A program made the translations under genes and the position numbers. Positions 43,782-56,633 of a DNA stretch of 64,000 bases are shown piece after piece. Every line of letters starts with the position of its first letter. Positions within the stretch are counted from its first letter, which is position 1. This stretch comes from DATBQN01 sp963799925 (GTDB lineage Bacteria; Acidobacteriota; Thermoanaerobaculia; Multivoradales; UBA5704): positions 2,046,001 to 2,110,000 of the forward strand of contig CAWCYZ010000002.1 of the NCBI GenBank assembly GCA_963799925.1, read 5' to 3'. The notes below the pieces were generated by a model, which saw only the letters and a program-made list of their open reading frames with translations, was not told the DNA's origin and ran no database searches.

Positions 43782-43991
43782 TCAAGCGGGGGTGTAGGGA
43801 TAGACGCCCTTGATCCGGGTGTTCAGGAACCGTCCGGCCGAGTCGGCGTGCAGCAGCTCCTCGTAACGCCGGGGCGGAACGCCGAGATACCGGTAGATGC
43901 GCCCGCCGTGGAACTCCACCTCGAGGACGCGGTGGGAAGGGTCGTAACCGATGCTCGCAAGGCTCGTGGAGTCGATCGGGGCACGTCGCAA
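43782..43991 (-). CDS. KTSC-domain protein (69 aa)
   Basis: A TTG start at 43991 is chosen because AGGAGGG lies 6 bases upstream. The protein is a single KTSC domain: IDSTSLASIGYDPSHRVLEV, FHGGRIYRYLGVPPRRYEEL and SAGRFLNTRIKGVYPY. In this family the lysine/serine residues of the name are thought to bind nucleic acid or act with RNA-related proteins; here the usual YxxL..F..S..GxxFN pattern is kept. A longer frame to 44156 has no better start. Confidence 0.75.
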   Translation of the reverse strand: MRRAPIDSTSLASIGYDPSHRVLEVEFHGGRIYRYLGVPPRRYEELLHADSAGRFLNTRIKGVYPYTPA

Positions 43992-44197
43992 GGAGATCCC
44001 TCCTCGCGATAAGGATACCTCAAGGCGGAACTTATGTGGAGCCCAGCGGATTTTCGGCCATCCGATCGTGGCGAGAAGCGCCCGGCCGTTGCCTCCGATC
44101 GCACCAGGATCTTCCTCGATGCCTGAATCGAGGATAGAAGTTGCTGGATTTGGCAACCCTCTGGTTCGCCGCCCTGGCGGCCGGCTGCGGAAGGCGC

Positions 44198-45685
<1,488 letters not shown>

Positions 45686-45694
45686 GGGCTGAGT

Positions 45695-48614
<2,920 letters not shown>

Positions 48615-48760
48615 AGGGCCGGTCATCGTAACAGACGAAGAAGGCGCGCCATTCCGTTCGCCCGTCGTCGCCAGGCGCGCCGGTCGAAGCTCTGCGCGGC
48701 CGGCGAGCCTCGCCTCTGGTCCGGCCTTTCCCCTTCCGGACCTCCCGCCCACCCTCGCCC

Positions 48761-49279
48761 TCAGCTCCCCAGCCGCCGGGCGAGGATCTTCCCCACCTGC
48801 TCGACGGCGACGGGGCCGGCGGCCTCGAGGAGGTCGGCCAAGGCCCGCGGCGAGCGGACGACGCCTTCCAGCAGATGGAGCGCCTCGGCGAGGCGCGGCT
48901 CGTAGCGCCTGAGCCAGCCGGCTCCCTGGACACCCTGCTCGCCGTAGACGGCGGCGAGCGGGAAACCGTCCGGGGTCTCGCGGTCGTCGAGGTGGAAGAG
49001 CGGCTCGCGCTCGGCGATGGGGAGGGCGATGGCGAGGAGCCGCGCCGTCTCCTCGTGCCAGAGGACGCCCTCCGGGAGGTCGCGCTCCGGGTCCTCCCAT
49101 TCACGGAGCACGGCGATGGCGCCGGGCCGCGCCGTGCCCAGAGCCGGCGCGCACCGCCATGGGCCGGCGAACTCGGCCTCGCCGGCGGTCAGCACCTCGT
49201 CGCGCTCGCGGAGCTGGGCGAGGTAGTCGTTCGAGAAGACGTTGTCGAGGGCGGGACGGTGATCCGAGCGGCTGCGCAT
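48761..49279 (-). CDS. Hypothetical protein (172 aa)
   Basis: Starts at ATG 49279 with GGAG upstream. Soluble, acidic; recognisable stretches are NVFSNDYLAQLRERDEV, WRCAPALG, VLREWEDPERDLPEGVLW, YGEQGVQGAGWLRRYEPRL and a helical end VAVEQVGKILARRLG. It has no motif I can assign. A short inverted-repeat region lies upstream. Confidence 0.5.
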   Translation of the reverse strand: MRSRSDHRPALDNVFSNDYLAQLRERDEVLTAGEAEFAGPWRCAPALGTARPGAIAVLREWEDPERDLPEGVLWHEETARLLAIALPIAEREPLFHLDDRETPDGFPLAAVYGEQGVQGAGWLRRYEPRLAEALHLLEGVVRSPRALADLLEAAGPVAVEQVGKILARRLGS

Positions 49280-49375
49280 GGGACGGTCTCCTGTGCGTGG
49301 CGAATGCCGCGGAGGCGCTGGCTCCGACGGCCCGCTCGGTCCGTGCGCGCCGCTCCGGCGCGCCGTCCGCGAAGC

Positions 49376-49407
49376 GGGAGGAGCGTCCTCCCGAGCGGGA
49401 GGAGCGT
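49376..49407. promoter_or_regulatory. Inverted repeat plus direct copy upstream of the 172-aa gene
   Basis: GGGAGGA-GCG-TCCTCCC (49376-49392) is a perfect 7-bp dyad, and GCGGGAGGAGCGT recurs at 49395-49407. A minus-strand TATGCT follows within a few bases. Could be an operator; no regulator known. Confidence 0.35.
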
Positions 49408-49446
49408 AGCATAGAAAGGCGGTAATCGGGCGGTGAAGGGCGGCGG

Positions 49447-49977
49447 TCAGCGCGGCGCGCCGGCAGCTCGCCGTCGCGGCTCGCCGAGGCGCTTCAGATC
49501 GTCGGCGGCGTGGGTGAGGTCGGCGGTGCGGGTGCAGGAGCCGATCTCGAAGACCTTGCGGTCCTTCTTCCAGGAGGCGTAGACGAGATAGGTGCTGCCC
49601 TTTTCGAGGATCGCCGGGCAGCCGTCGCCGCCGCTCTCGGCGACCGCCGTCCCCAGCTCGCCCTTCCAGGCGCACGAAACCCGCAGGGTGTAGCGCCAGA
49701 GGCCGGCGGCGGCGCGCTCGGCGCCGATCACCTGGCCGACGAAGATGGCGTCGGCTGCCTGGCAGGCGTGCTCGAAGGTGGGCTGGAAGAGGCAGCGGCA
49801 GCTCTCGACCGAGCCGTCGGCGCAGGTCGAGTCGCAGGCGTCCGCGCCGCGGGCCGGGTCCTGAGCTTTCGCCGGCGTCGAGCTCTGGATGCCCGGACCG
49901 AAGTCGGACGCCGCCGGCAGGGCGGCCAGCATCATGACGGCGGTGGCGAGCAGGAGCTTAGGAGGAGAGAGGAGCAT
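49447..49977 (-). CDS. Secreted TIMP/NTR-like protein
   Basis: 176 residues, good RBS (GGAGG-type) before ATG 49977. Signal peptide (LLLATAVMMLAALPAA), then a Cys-rich domain: CRCLFQPTFEHACQAADAIFVGQVIG, RYTLRVSCAWKGELGTAVAES, CPAILEKGSTYLVYAS and a final SCTRTADLTHAADDLKRLG. This is the pattern of tissue-inhibitor-of-metalloproteinase/netrin (NTR) OB-fold modules found in some bacteria. Role unknown; may bind proteases or matrix in the periplasm or outside. Confidence 0.7.
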   Translation of the reverse strand: MLLSPPKLLLATAVMMLAALPAASDFGPGIQSSTPAKAQDPARGADACDSTCADGSVESCRCLFQPTFEHACQAADAIFVGQVIGAERAAAGLWRYTLRVSCAWKGELGTAVAESGGDGCPAILEKGSTYLVYASWKKDRKVFEIGSCTRTADLTHAADDLKRLGEPRRRAAGAPR

Positions 49978-50057
49978 GGCGAGCGAGGATTCTATCGCGT
50001 CGCCCGCCTCCGGCAGGAGGCCCCAGACCGCGGGCGGGGTTCCCGCGCCGCGCCGGC

Positions 50058-50441
50058 TCAGGGCTTCGGCGGCCCGTCGCGCTGAGGCGGCGGCGGGTGC
50101 GGCCCCAGGGCGGCGACGCCGCGCTCGCCGGTCTTCAGGCGCAGGGCGTCGTAGAGCGGCAGGACGAAGACCTGCCCGTCGCCGCGGCGCCCGGTATGGT
50201 CGGCGTCGTAGAGGGCGGCGAGGACCTCCTCGACCTCCTCGCTGCGGCAGACGACCTCCAGGCGGAGCCGCTTCGTCATCGCGACCCCCAGCCGTGCGGG
50301 ATGCCCGGGGTCCGCCGGGTCGTGCTCCTGGCCGAAGCCCATGGCCTCGGAGACCGTCACGCCGCGCACGTGGTGGGCCGAGAGCGAGTCGATCACCGCG
50401 TCGTAGCGGTCGGGCGGAAGGATCGCGACGATGTAGCGCAT
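50058..50441 (-). CDS. P-II-like signalling protein next to CusA
   Basis: 127 residues with the P-II ferredoxin-like fold: MRYIVAILPPDRYDAVIDSL, GVTVSEAMGFG, LRLEVVCRSEEVEEVLAALY and GRRGDGQVFVLPLYDALRLKTGERG, equivalent to the GDGKIF..R.RTGE region of GlnB. The T-loop is shortened and lacks the uridylylated Tyr motif. It starts 33 bases after the CusA-type pump gene in the same direction, so it probably senses metal or nucleotide state for the efflux system rather than nitrogen. Confidence 0.75.
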   Translation of the reverse strand: MRYIVAILPPDRYDAVIDSLSAHHVRGVTVSEAMGFGQEHDPADPGHPARLGVAMTKRLRLEVVCRSEEVEEVLAALYDADHTGRRGDGQVFVLPLYDALRLKTGERGVAALGPHPPPPQRDGPPKP

Positions 50442-50474
50442 GGCGTCACTCCTGGAGCGGAAGCCGATGGACGA

Positions 50475-53400
50475 TCAGGCGACGGGCTCCCGCTCGGAGG
50501 TCCGTTCGAAGGTGGGCTCGAACAGCGGATAGAGGAGCGGGAGGACGAAGAGGGTGAGCAGGGTGGAGGTCAAAAGGCCGCCGACGATCACCACCGCGAA
50601 GGGGCGCGAAGTCTCGGCGCCGACGGCGTGCGAGAGGGCCGCCGGCAGCAGCCCGAGGGCCGCCATCGCCGCCGTCATCACCACCGCCCGCATGCGGCTC
50701 ATCGCCCCCTCGCGCACCGCGCCGTCGAGCTCGCGCCCCTCGCCCCGCAGCTCGCGGATGCGCTCGACCATGAGGACGCCGTTCTGCACCGCGACTCCGA
50801 AGAGGGCGATGAACCCGACCAGCGCCGAGACCGAGAGGTCGATGTCGGCGGCGGCCAGGGCGAGGATGCCGCCGACCGCGGCGAAGGGGACGTTGAGGAG
50901 GATCAGGCAGGCCATCCGCGTCGAGTCGAAGGCGAGGAAGAGGAGGAAGAAGACGGCGACGAGGGTGAGCGGCACGATCACCTCCAGGCGCCCGACCGCG
51001 CGCTGCTGGTTCTCGAACGCCCCCGTCCACTCCAGGCGATAGCCGGGCGGCAGATGGAGCGCCGCCGCCACCTTCCGCTTGCCCTCGGCGACCAGCGAGC
51101 CCAGGTCGCGGCCGGCGACCGACAGCTTGACCGCGGTGCGCCGCGCGTTCTCCTCGCGGAAGATGCGGGCGAAGCCCGGCGCCACCTCGACGCGCGCCAG
51201 CGAGCCGAGGACGAGCTTCTCGCCGTTCGGTCCGAGGACGGGGAGGGCGCGGATGGCGTCGAGGTCCGAGACCGCCGTCGGCACCATCTTGACGATCAGG
51301 TCGAAGGTCCGCTCGCCCTCGAGCACCTGGGTGGCGACGGCGCCGCCGAGCCCGGTCTCGATCACCGCCTCGACGTCGGCGACGGTGAGCCCCGAGCGGG
51401 CGACCGCCTGGCGGTCGACGGCGATCTGCACCTGCGGCTGCCCGAGGAGCCGCTCGGCCGCCACGTCGGCGGCGCCGGGCACGGTCTTCAGCACCTCGGC
51501 GACCCGGTCGGCGATCCCCTGCAGCTCGACCGGGTCGTGGCCGAAGATCTTGACCGACAGCTCGGACTTGATCCCCGAGACCGCCTCGTTGACGTTGTCC
51601 TCGATCACCTGCGAGACGGTGAGGTCGATCCCCGGGATCTGCTGCAGGCGGCGGCGGATCGCCGCCGAGAGCCCCTCGCGGTCGGCGGCGGTCTTCCACT
51701 CCTCGCGCGGCGCGAGGTCGACGAAGAGCTCGGCGGTGTCGAAGCCGTTGACGTCGGTGCCGTCATCCGGCCGGCCGAGCTGGGAGACGACGGCGCGCAC
51801 CTCCGGGAAGGCCGCCAGCCGGCGGCGCACCTCGGTGGTGATGCGGTCGGCCTCGGTCGGCGAGATCGAGCCCGGCATGCTGACCCGCACCCAGAGCGAG
51901 CCCTCGTCGAGCTTGGGGAGGAACTCGCTCCCCAGGAGGGCGCCGACGAAGCCGGCGGCGGCGAGGAGCGCCACCGCCCCGGCGAGCGCCAGGGAGCGGT
52001 GCGCGAGAGCGCCGTCGAGCGCCGCGCCGTAGAGGCGCTGCAGGCGCGCGACGAGCCAGGCGTGATGGCCGCGGCGTTGCCCGCGCAGAGCGAAGGAGAG
52101 AAGGGTGGGCACGACGAAGACGGCGAGGAGGGTGCCGGCGAGGAGGGCGAAGGTGAGCGTCAGGGCCATCGGCCGGAAGATCTTCCCCTCCACCCGCTGC
52201 AGCGTGTAGAGGGGGACGAAGGCGGTCAGCAGGATCGCCTTCGAGAAGAGGATGGGCTTGCCCATCTCGGCCACCGACTGGACGATCGCCGCCCCCAGCG
52301 AGCGCACCTTGTCGCCGCGCTCCTCGAGGATGCGCAGGAGGTTCTCCGTCACCACCACCGCCGAGTCGACGATGATGCCGAAGTCGATCGCCCCCATCGA
52401 GATCAGGTTGGCCGGGATGCCGCGCAGGTCGAGGAGCAGGAAGGCGCCGAGGAGCGACAGCGGCACGACCGCGGCGACGATCAGCGCCGAGCGCCAGTTG
52501 CCGAGCCCGAGGAAGAGGACGAGGACGAGGAGGACGAGACCGATCCCCTCGGCCATGTTCTTGCGCACGGTGTGGAGCGTGCGGTCGATCAGCTCGGTGC
52601 GGTCGTAATGGGGGACCAGGCGCACCCCCGCCGGCAGGTCGGAGGCGTCGATCTCGGCGACCTTGGCGCGCACCCGCGACAGCACCTCGAGCGCGTTCTC
52701 GCCCTTGCGCAGGAGGACCGTCCCCTGGACGACGTCGTCCTGGTCGCCGGTGCCGGCGGCCGCTGCGCCCCGCCCGAGGACCCTGCCGACGCGGCCCAGG
52801 CGGAGCGCCGCGCCCTCGGCGACCCGCCCGACGTCGCGGATGTAGACCGGCGTGCCGTTGCTCGCCGCGACGGCGATCGCGCCGATGTCGTCGAGCGTCC
52901 TGACCATGCCGATGCCGCGCACCACGTACATCTCGCTGCCGTGCTCGATGTAGGCGCCGCCGGCATTTCGGTTGCCGCTGCCGAGCGCGTCGAGCACCTG
53001 CTTGAGCGACACGCCGTAGGACTTGAGCTTGAGCGGATCGACCAGCACCTGGTACTGCTTGGTGGGGCCGCCGAAGCCCACCACGTCGACGACGCCGGGC
53101 ACCTGGCGGAGCTGGCGCTCGACCACCCAGTCCTCGAGCGACTTGAGCTCGAGCGGCGAGAAGCCGGGCGGCGCCTGGAGGGTGTAGCGGAAGATCTCGC
53201 CGACGGGCGTCGAGTCGGGCGACAGGCTGGGCTGGGCGCCGGGTGGGAACTGCACCGCCTGCAGCCGCTCGAAGGCCTGGTCGCGCACGTAGACCGAGTC
53301 GGCGTCGTCGTCGAAGACGATGGTGACGACCGACAGGCCGAAGAGCGAGATCGAGCGCATCGACGCCCGCCGGGGGATGCCGTTCATCTCGTTCTCGACC

Positions 53401-53603
53401 GGGATGGTGACGAGCTGCTCGACCTCCTCGGCGGCGTGGCCGGGGAAGAGCGTGATGATCTGCGCCTGCACGTTGGTGACGTCGGGATAGGCCTCGACCG
53501 GCAGGCGGCGGAAGGCGGCGATGCCGGCGGCGGCGAAGAGCGCCAGCGCCGCGACGACGACGACGCGGTTGCGCAGCGCATAGGAGGTGAAGGCGCGGAA
53601 CAT
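50475..53603 (-). CDS. Heavy-metal efflux RND pump, CusA/CzcA family
   Basis: 1042 residues, full length for HME-RND. Twelve transmembrane helices in the usual 1+5+1+5 layout. The TM4 proton-relay motif GAIDFGIIVDSAVVVTEN (Asp, Asp, Glu, about residue 405) is conserved as in CzcA/CusA. The periplasmic part includes FGGPTKQYQVLVDPLKL. It expels divalent or monovalent metal ions through a CBA complex. In order of transcription the cluster is truncated CusC, CusB (22 bases upstream), this pump, then the P-II protein. Confidence 0.9.
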   Translation of the reverse strand: MFRAFTSYALRNRVVVVAALALFAAAGIAAFRRLPVEAYPDVTNVQAQIITLFPGHAAEEVEQLVTIPVENEMNGIPRRASMRSISLFGLSVVTIVFDDDADSVYVRDQAFERLQAVQFPPGAQPSLSPDSTPVGEIFRYTLQAPPGFSPLELKSLEDWVVERQLRQVPGVVDVVGFGGPTKQYQVLVDPLKLKSYGVSLKQVLDALGSGNRNAGGAYIEHGSEMYVVRGIGMVRTLDDIGAIAVAASNGTPVYIRDVGRVAEGAALRLGRVGRVLGRGAAAAGTGDQDDVVQGTVLLRKGENALEVLSRVRAKVAEIDASDLPAGVRLVPHYDRTELIDRTLHTVRKNMAEGIGLVLLVLVLFLGLGNWRSALIVAAVVPLSLLGAFLLLDLRGIPANLISMGAIDFGIIVDSAVVVTENLLRILEERGDKVRSLGAAIVQSVAEMGKPILFSKAILLTAFVPLYTLQRVEGKIFRPMALTLTFALLAGTLLAVFVVPTLLSFALRGQRRGHHAWLVARLQRLYGAALDGALAHRSLALAGAVALLAAAGFVGALLGSEFLPKLDEGSLWVRVSMPGSISPTEADRITTEVRRRLAAFPEVRAVVSQLGRPDDGTDVNGFDTAELFVDLAPREEWKTAADREGLSAAIRRRLQQIPGIDLTVSQVIEDNVNEAVSGIKSELSVKIFGHDPVELQGIADRVAEVLKTVPGAADVAAERLLGQPQVQIAVDRQAVARSGLTVADVEAVIETGLGGAVATQVLEGERTFDLIVKMVPTAVSDLDAIRALPVLGPNGEKLVLGSLARVEVAPGFARIFREENARRTAVKLSVAGRDLGSLVAEGKRKVAAALHLPPGYRLEWTGAFENQQRAVGRLEVIVPLTLVAVFFLLFLAFDSTRMACLILLNVPFAAVGGILALAAADIDLSVSALVGFIALFGVAVQNGVLMVERIRELRGEGRELDGAVREGAMSRMRAVVMTAAMAALGLLPAALSHAVGAETSRPFAVVIVGGLLTSTLLTLFVLPLLYPLFEPTFERTSEREPVA

Positions 53604-53625
53604 GGAAGCGGCGGGCGGGTGCGCG

Positions 53626-54780
53626 TCAGGCGCGCGAGGCGAGCACCGACTCGAGCAGCAGGCTGCCCTCGGTGACCACCCGCTGCCCCTGGGCGAGGCC
53701 GCCCAAGATCTGGGTCCTGCCCGCCCGCTCGGGGCCGGGGGTCACCGGCTGGCGCCGGAAGCGGCCGCGGCCCTCCTCGACGAAGACGAAGCGGCGGTCG
53801 CCGTCGCCGACGATGGCGGCCGTCGGCACCTCGAGGCCCGGCCGCGCCGCGGGATCGCTCACCTCGACGTCGACGTACATCTCGGCCTTGAGCAGCCGCT
53901 CCGGGTTGGCGAGAAAACCGCGCGCCTTGACGGTGCGGGTCGCGGGGTCGAGGGCGTCGCCCACCACCTCCACGCGGCCGGCGAAGACGCGGCCGGGGTA
54001 GGCCGCGGTGCGCAGCGTGAGCGCCATCCCCGGCTTGACGTGCCCGAGGTCCTTCTCCGTCAGGTCGAGATAGACCCAGAGGCGCGTCGGGTCGGAGATG
54101 GTGAAGAGCGGCGCCTGGGCGTCGGGGCGCACCTCCTGGCCGGGGTTCAACGCGCGGTCGACGACGACGCCGCGGATCGGCGACACCAGCCGGTAGCGCT
54201 GGTCGACCCCGCCGGCATCGCCGCCGAGCAGCCCGAGCCGCGCCCCCGCCCGTGCGCTCTCGACCGCGCTCCGCGCGCGGTCGGCCTCGGCGGCCTCGAG
54301 GTCCTTGCGCGGCGCGGCGCCGTGCTCGTAGAGAGTGCGGGTGCGCTCGAGCGTCCGCTCGGCGGCGGCGAGGTCGGTCGCCGCCCGGCTGGCGTCGGCC
54401 TGCGCCTGGCCGAGGTCGGGCGAGGCGAGGAGGGCGAGCGTCCGGCCCCGGCCGACGCCGTCCGCCACGTCGGCGAGCAGGCGGACGACGCGGCCGGCGA
54501 CGGGTGAGGCGACGCGGGCGGTGGCGTCCTCGTCCCAGGCGAGGCGGCCGGTGGTGCGCAGCGTCGAGGCCGTCGCCGCCGCCTCCGGCATGACCGGGAT
54601 GGCGGCGAGCGCCGCGAGCTCGGGAGCGTTGGCGGCATAGGAGATGCGGTCGCCCTCGAGCCGCGGGCCGGCGGGATCGCGGGCCGGCGCCGCGCGGTGG
54701 CAGCCGAGCGCGCCGGCGGCGATCAGACAGAGCGCGGCCGAAAGCATTGCGGGGGAAGAGGGGGGCTTCTTCGTTCTCAT
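53626..54780 (-). CDS. Metal efflux RND periplasmic adaptor lipoprotein (CusB/CzcB type)
   Basis: 384 residues. Signal with lipobox ALGC (MLSAALCLIAAGALGC), two lipoyl halves (VASPVAGRVVRLLADVADGV and LVSPIRGVVVDRALNPGQEV), a helical hairpin (DASRAATDLAAAERTLERTR), beta-barrel (LWVYLDLTEKDLGHVKPGM) and membrane-proximal domain (VPTAAIVGDGDRRFVFVEEG, LGGLAQGQRVVTEGSLLLES). It links CusA to an outer-membrane channel. No Met-rich or His-rich metal-binding N-terminus is visible. Confidence 0.88.
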   Translation of the reverse strand: MRTKKPPSSPAMLSAALCLIAAGALGCHRAAPARDPAGPRLEGDRISYAANAPELAALAAIPVMPEAAATASTLRTTGRLAWDEDATARVASPVAGRVVRLLADVADGVGRGRTLALLASPDLGQAQADASRAATDLAAAERTLERTRTLYEHGAAPRKDLEAAEADRARSAVESARAGARLGLLGGDAGGVDQRYRLVSPIRGVVVDRALNPGQEVRPDAQAPLFTISDPTRLWVYLDLTEKDLGHVKPGMALTLRTAAYPGRVFAGRVEVVGDALDPATRTVKARGFLANPERLLKAEMYVDVEVSDPAARPGLEVPTAAIVGDGDRRFVFVEEGRGRFRRQPVTPGPERAGRTQILGGLAQGQRVVTEGSLLLESVLASRA

Positions 54781-54988
54781 GATCGCGGCTCGAAGAGAGG
54801 GAGGTTCGGCGGCGGCGAGGTCGGCCGCCGCGGCTCAAAGCGCGCCGGCGGGCCGCGGCCAGCGATAGGACGGAAGGTTCGGCCGCGGTTGCCGCCGGCG
54901 CGGTTTCGCTTTCGGCTGGCAAGGCGCCGAGGGCGAGGCAGGAAAAGAGCAAGGAGAGTAGCGCGGTTCTACAAACTCTTGGGACCAT
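54781..54988 (-). pseudogene. Truncated CusC/CzcC-like outer-membrane channel gene (5' remnant)
   Basis: From ATG 54988 the frame encodes a signal peptide (VCRTALLSLLFSCLALGALP) and a linker, then VLSLAAARRRAL, which resembles the first helix of TolC-type channels (LSLAEALRRAL). The remaining ~370 residues of such a channel are absent, and the adaptor gene begins about 200 bases later. The frame itself stays open into the adaptor as a shadow. An internal deletion is the simplest reading; a short separate protein is possible. Confidence 0.4.
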
Positions 54989-55024
54989 GCCTCGCTTGCC
55001 CTCGGCAGCGAGGAAGATAGTCGA

Positions 55025-55041
55025 GCGGGCGTTAAGCCCGC
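55025..55041. promoter_or_regulatory. Inverted repeat GCGGGC-GTTAA-GCCCGC before the efflux cluster
   Basis: Perfect 6-bp dyad with a 5-base centre, next to a minus-strand TATCTT (55015-55020) that would drive the efflux genes. It also spans the stop codon of the upstream YqaJ-type gene, so it may be an operator or part of a weak terminator. A partial copy (GCGGGCGTAAAG) lies at about 55058. Confidence 0.4.
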
Positions 55042-56426
55042 ACAAAGATGGGGGGAGCGGGCGTAAAGAGGCTACAAAGAAGGTCGAGGCTAGTGCGCCG
55101 CCCGGCGGCCGCTCCGTGACCCGTTGCCGTTCCCGGCGGCGCTGGCCGGCGCGCCGAATGGCCGGCGGGATCGCCTGCCGCCGCGGCGCCGCCGGCGGGA
55201 CCCTCCTCGCCCGCCGCCGCGAAGGCGTCGAGGGCCGAGAGCGGCGAGGGGTCGGGCGCGCCGGTCTCGAGGGCCGCGGGCTCCGGCTCGGGCGGCGGCA
55301 TCGGCCGCCGAGGCTCCTCCGCGAAGCGGCCGCTCGCCGCCGCGGGGCAGCACTTCGGGCCTCGCTCGCCGTTTCGCTCCCGGTTCAGCTCGATGCTTCG
55401 CTCGAGATCTCGCTCGAGACTGCGCGTGAGGTCGCGCGAGCCGCGGGCCGTGGGGCGGCGGCGTCCACAGCGGGCGACGCGGAAGCTCCGATAGGGCTCG
55501 CGGACGTAGGCCACCTCGCCGCCGGCGGCGGTGCAGGCGGAGATCCGATAGCCGTCGATCCAGATCGTCTCGGCGCTGCCGATGAGCTCCAGGAGCTCGG
55601 CCTTGGCGGCGTCCCGCCGCGCCCGTGCCGCGCGCTCGGCCCCGCTCGCCGCCTCGTACGCCGCGCACAGCTCGCTCGCCCGCGCGCTGCCCCGCAGGTC
55701 GAGGAAGCTGCCGCGGGCGGCGTGGCGATAGAGCGCCGTCAAGGTCCGCAGGTCGGCCTCATAGCTCGCCTTCGGCGGCCGGCCCGCCGCGACCTCCCGC
55801 CAGAAGATCGGCACCTCCCGCTCGATGCGCCGGATGGCGCCCGGGTGGCGCTCGTAGGGGATGACGCGGAGCTCGTCGCCGCCGATCAGCACGCCCAGGG
55901 CGCCCCAGAGCCGCCCGGTGCAGGCGAGCTGGTGCTGGAGCCGCAGCTCGTAGTGGATGGGCGGCCGGCCGCCCTCCCAGCCGCGGAAGGCGGACCGGTC
56001 GACGGTCTCGACCTCCAGGATGCCGGCGCCGCGCCCGTGGGAGAGCACCTCGAAGTCGAGCGAGCATCCCATCCCCGCGACCGCGGGATGGGTGACGTAG
56101 CGGTGGACCTTGCGCAGCGTCCAGCCCATGCGGTCCGCCGCCCACTGGCCGACCGCCGGCTTGAGGTACTGGCCCCAGCGCAGCGCTTCATCGCCTGCAT
56201 CGCCCGAGAGGTCGCGGTCGGGGAGCTCGCCGCGCTTGCGCAGATAGAGCTCGAGGCGGGTGACCGAGGGGCTGAGGTTGAACAGCGCCGCGGCTTCGCC
56301 GCCGCCGACGTGGCGGCCAGGCGCGTCCCGGCGCTCGGCGGGGAGCTCAGGCAAGGTCGCCGTGCGGTCGGAAACCGGCGGTCGGGCTGCGGTGCTGCCG
56401 TGGGTGGAGGTCGTTCCTCTGGACAT
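55032..56426 (-). CDS. YqaJ-type (lambda-exonuclease-like) nuclease with low-complexity tail
   Basis: 464 residues. Residues ~35-260 follow the phage YqaJ/RecB-like pattern: HVGGGEAAALFNLSPSVTRL, EALRWGQYLKPAVGQWAADR, HPAVAGMGCSLDFEV, the acidic GAGILEVETVD and YELRLQHQLACTGRLWGALG, VLIGGDELRVIPYERH. The Glu-x-Glu and LQHQ positions keep the nuclease core; the usual ATPDG motif reads GCSLDF. The last ~130 residues are Arg/Glu (RSLERDLERSIELNRERN) and Pro/Ala-rich. No other phage gene is near. It might process DNA ends; the chromosomal role is unknown. Confidence 0.7.
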   Translation of the reverse strand: MSRGTTSTHGSTAARPPVSDRTATLPELPAERRDAPGRHVGGGEAAALFNLSPSVTRLELYLRKRGELPDRDLSGDAGDEALRWGQYLKPAVGQWAADRMGWTLRKVHRYVTHPAVAGMGCSLDFEVLSHGRGAGILEVETVDRSAFRGWEGGRPPIHYELRLQHQLACTGRLWGALGVLIGGDELRVIPYERHPGAIRRIEREVPIFWREVAAGRPPKASYEADLRTLTALYRHAARGSFLDLRGSARASELCAAYEAASGAERAARARRDAAKAELLELIGSAETIWIDGYRISACTAAGGEVAYVREPYRSFRVARCGRRRPTARGSRDLTRSLERDLERSIELNRERNGERGPKCCPAAASGRFAEEPRRPMPPPEPEPAALETGAPDPSPLSALDAFAAAGEEGPAGGAAAAGDPAGHSARRPAPPGTATGHGAAAGRRTSLDLLCSLFTPAPPIFVRA

Positions 56427-56561
56427 CTCTCGGGCGTCTCTTCAGCTCGATGAGCCGGGACGGTACGGGGTAGGACGTCGTGGCGGCCCGCGAGGGTATT
56501 GCATCCGAGGAGACGACCCGAAGGCCCGCTTCGAGCCCATCCCCGTACCTTGAACCTGATA

Positions 56562-56590
56562 ATTCTAGCCATCAATAGGTTATTCCACAA
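56562..56590 (-). promoter_or_regulatory. Promoter of the YqaJ-type gene
   Basis: Minus strand: TTGTGG (56585-56590), exactly 17 bases, then TAGAAT (56562-56567), in an AT-rich spot. The leader to ATG 56426 is about 130 bases. This is the best -35/-10 pair seen in the window. Confidence 0.65.
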
Positions 56591-56633
56591 GGCTCCGGCG
56601 AGGGAGCGCCGGCTCCTCCGGCGCCTGCGCCGC

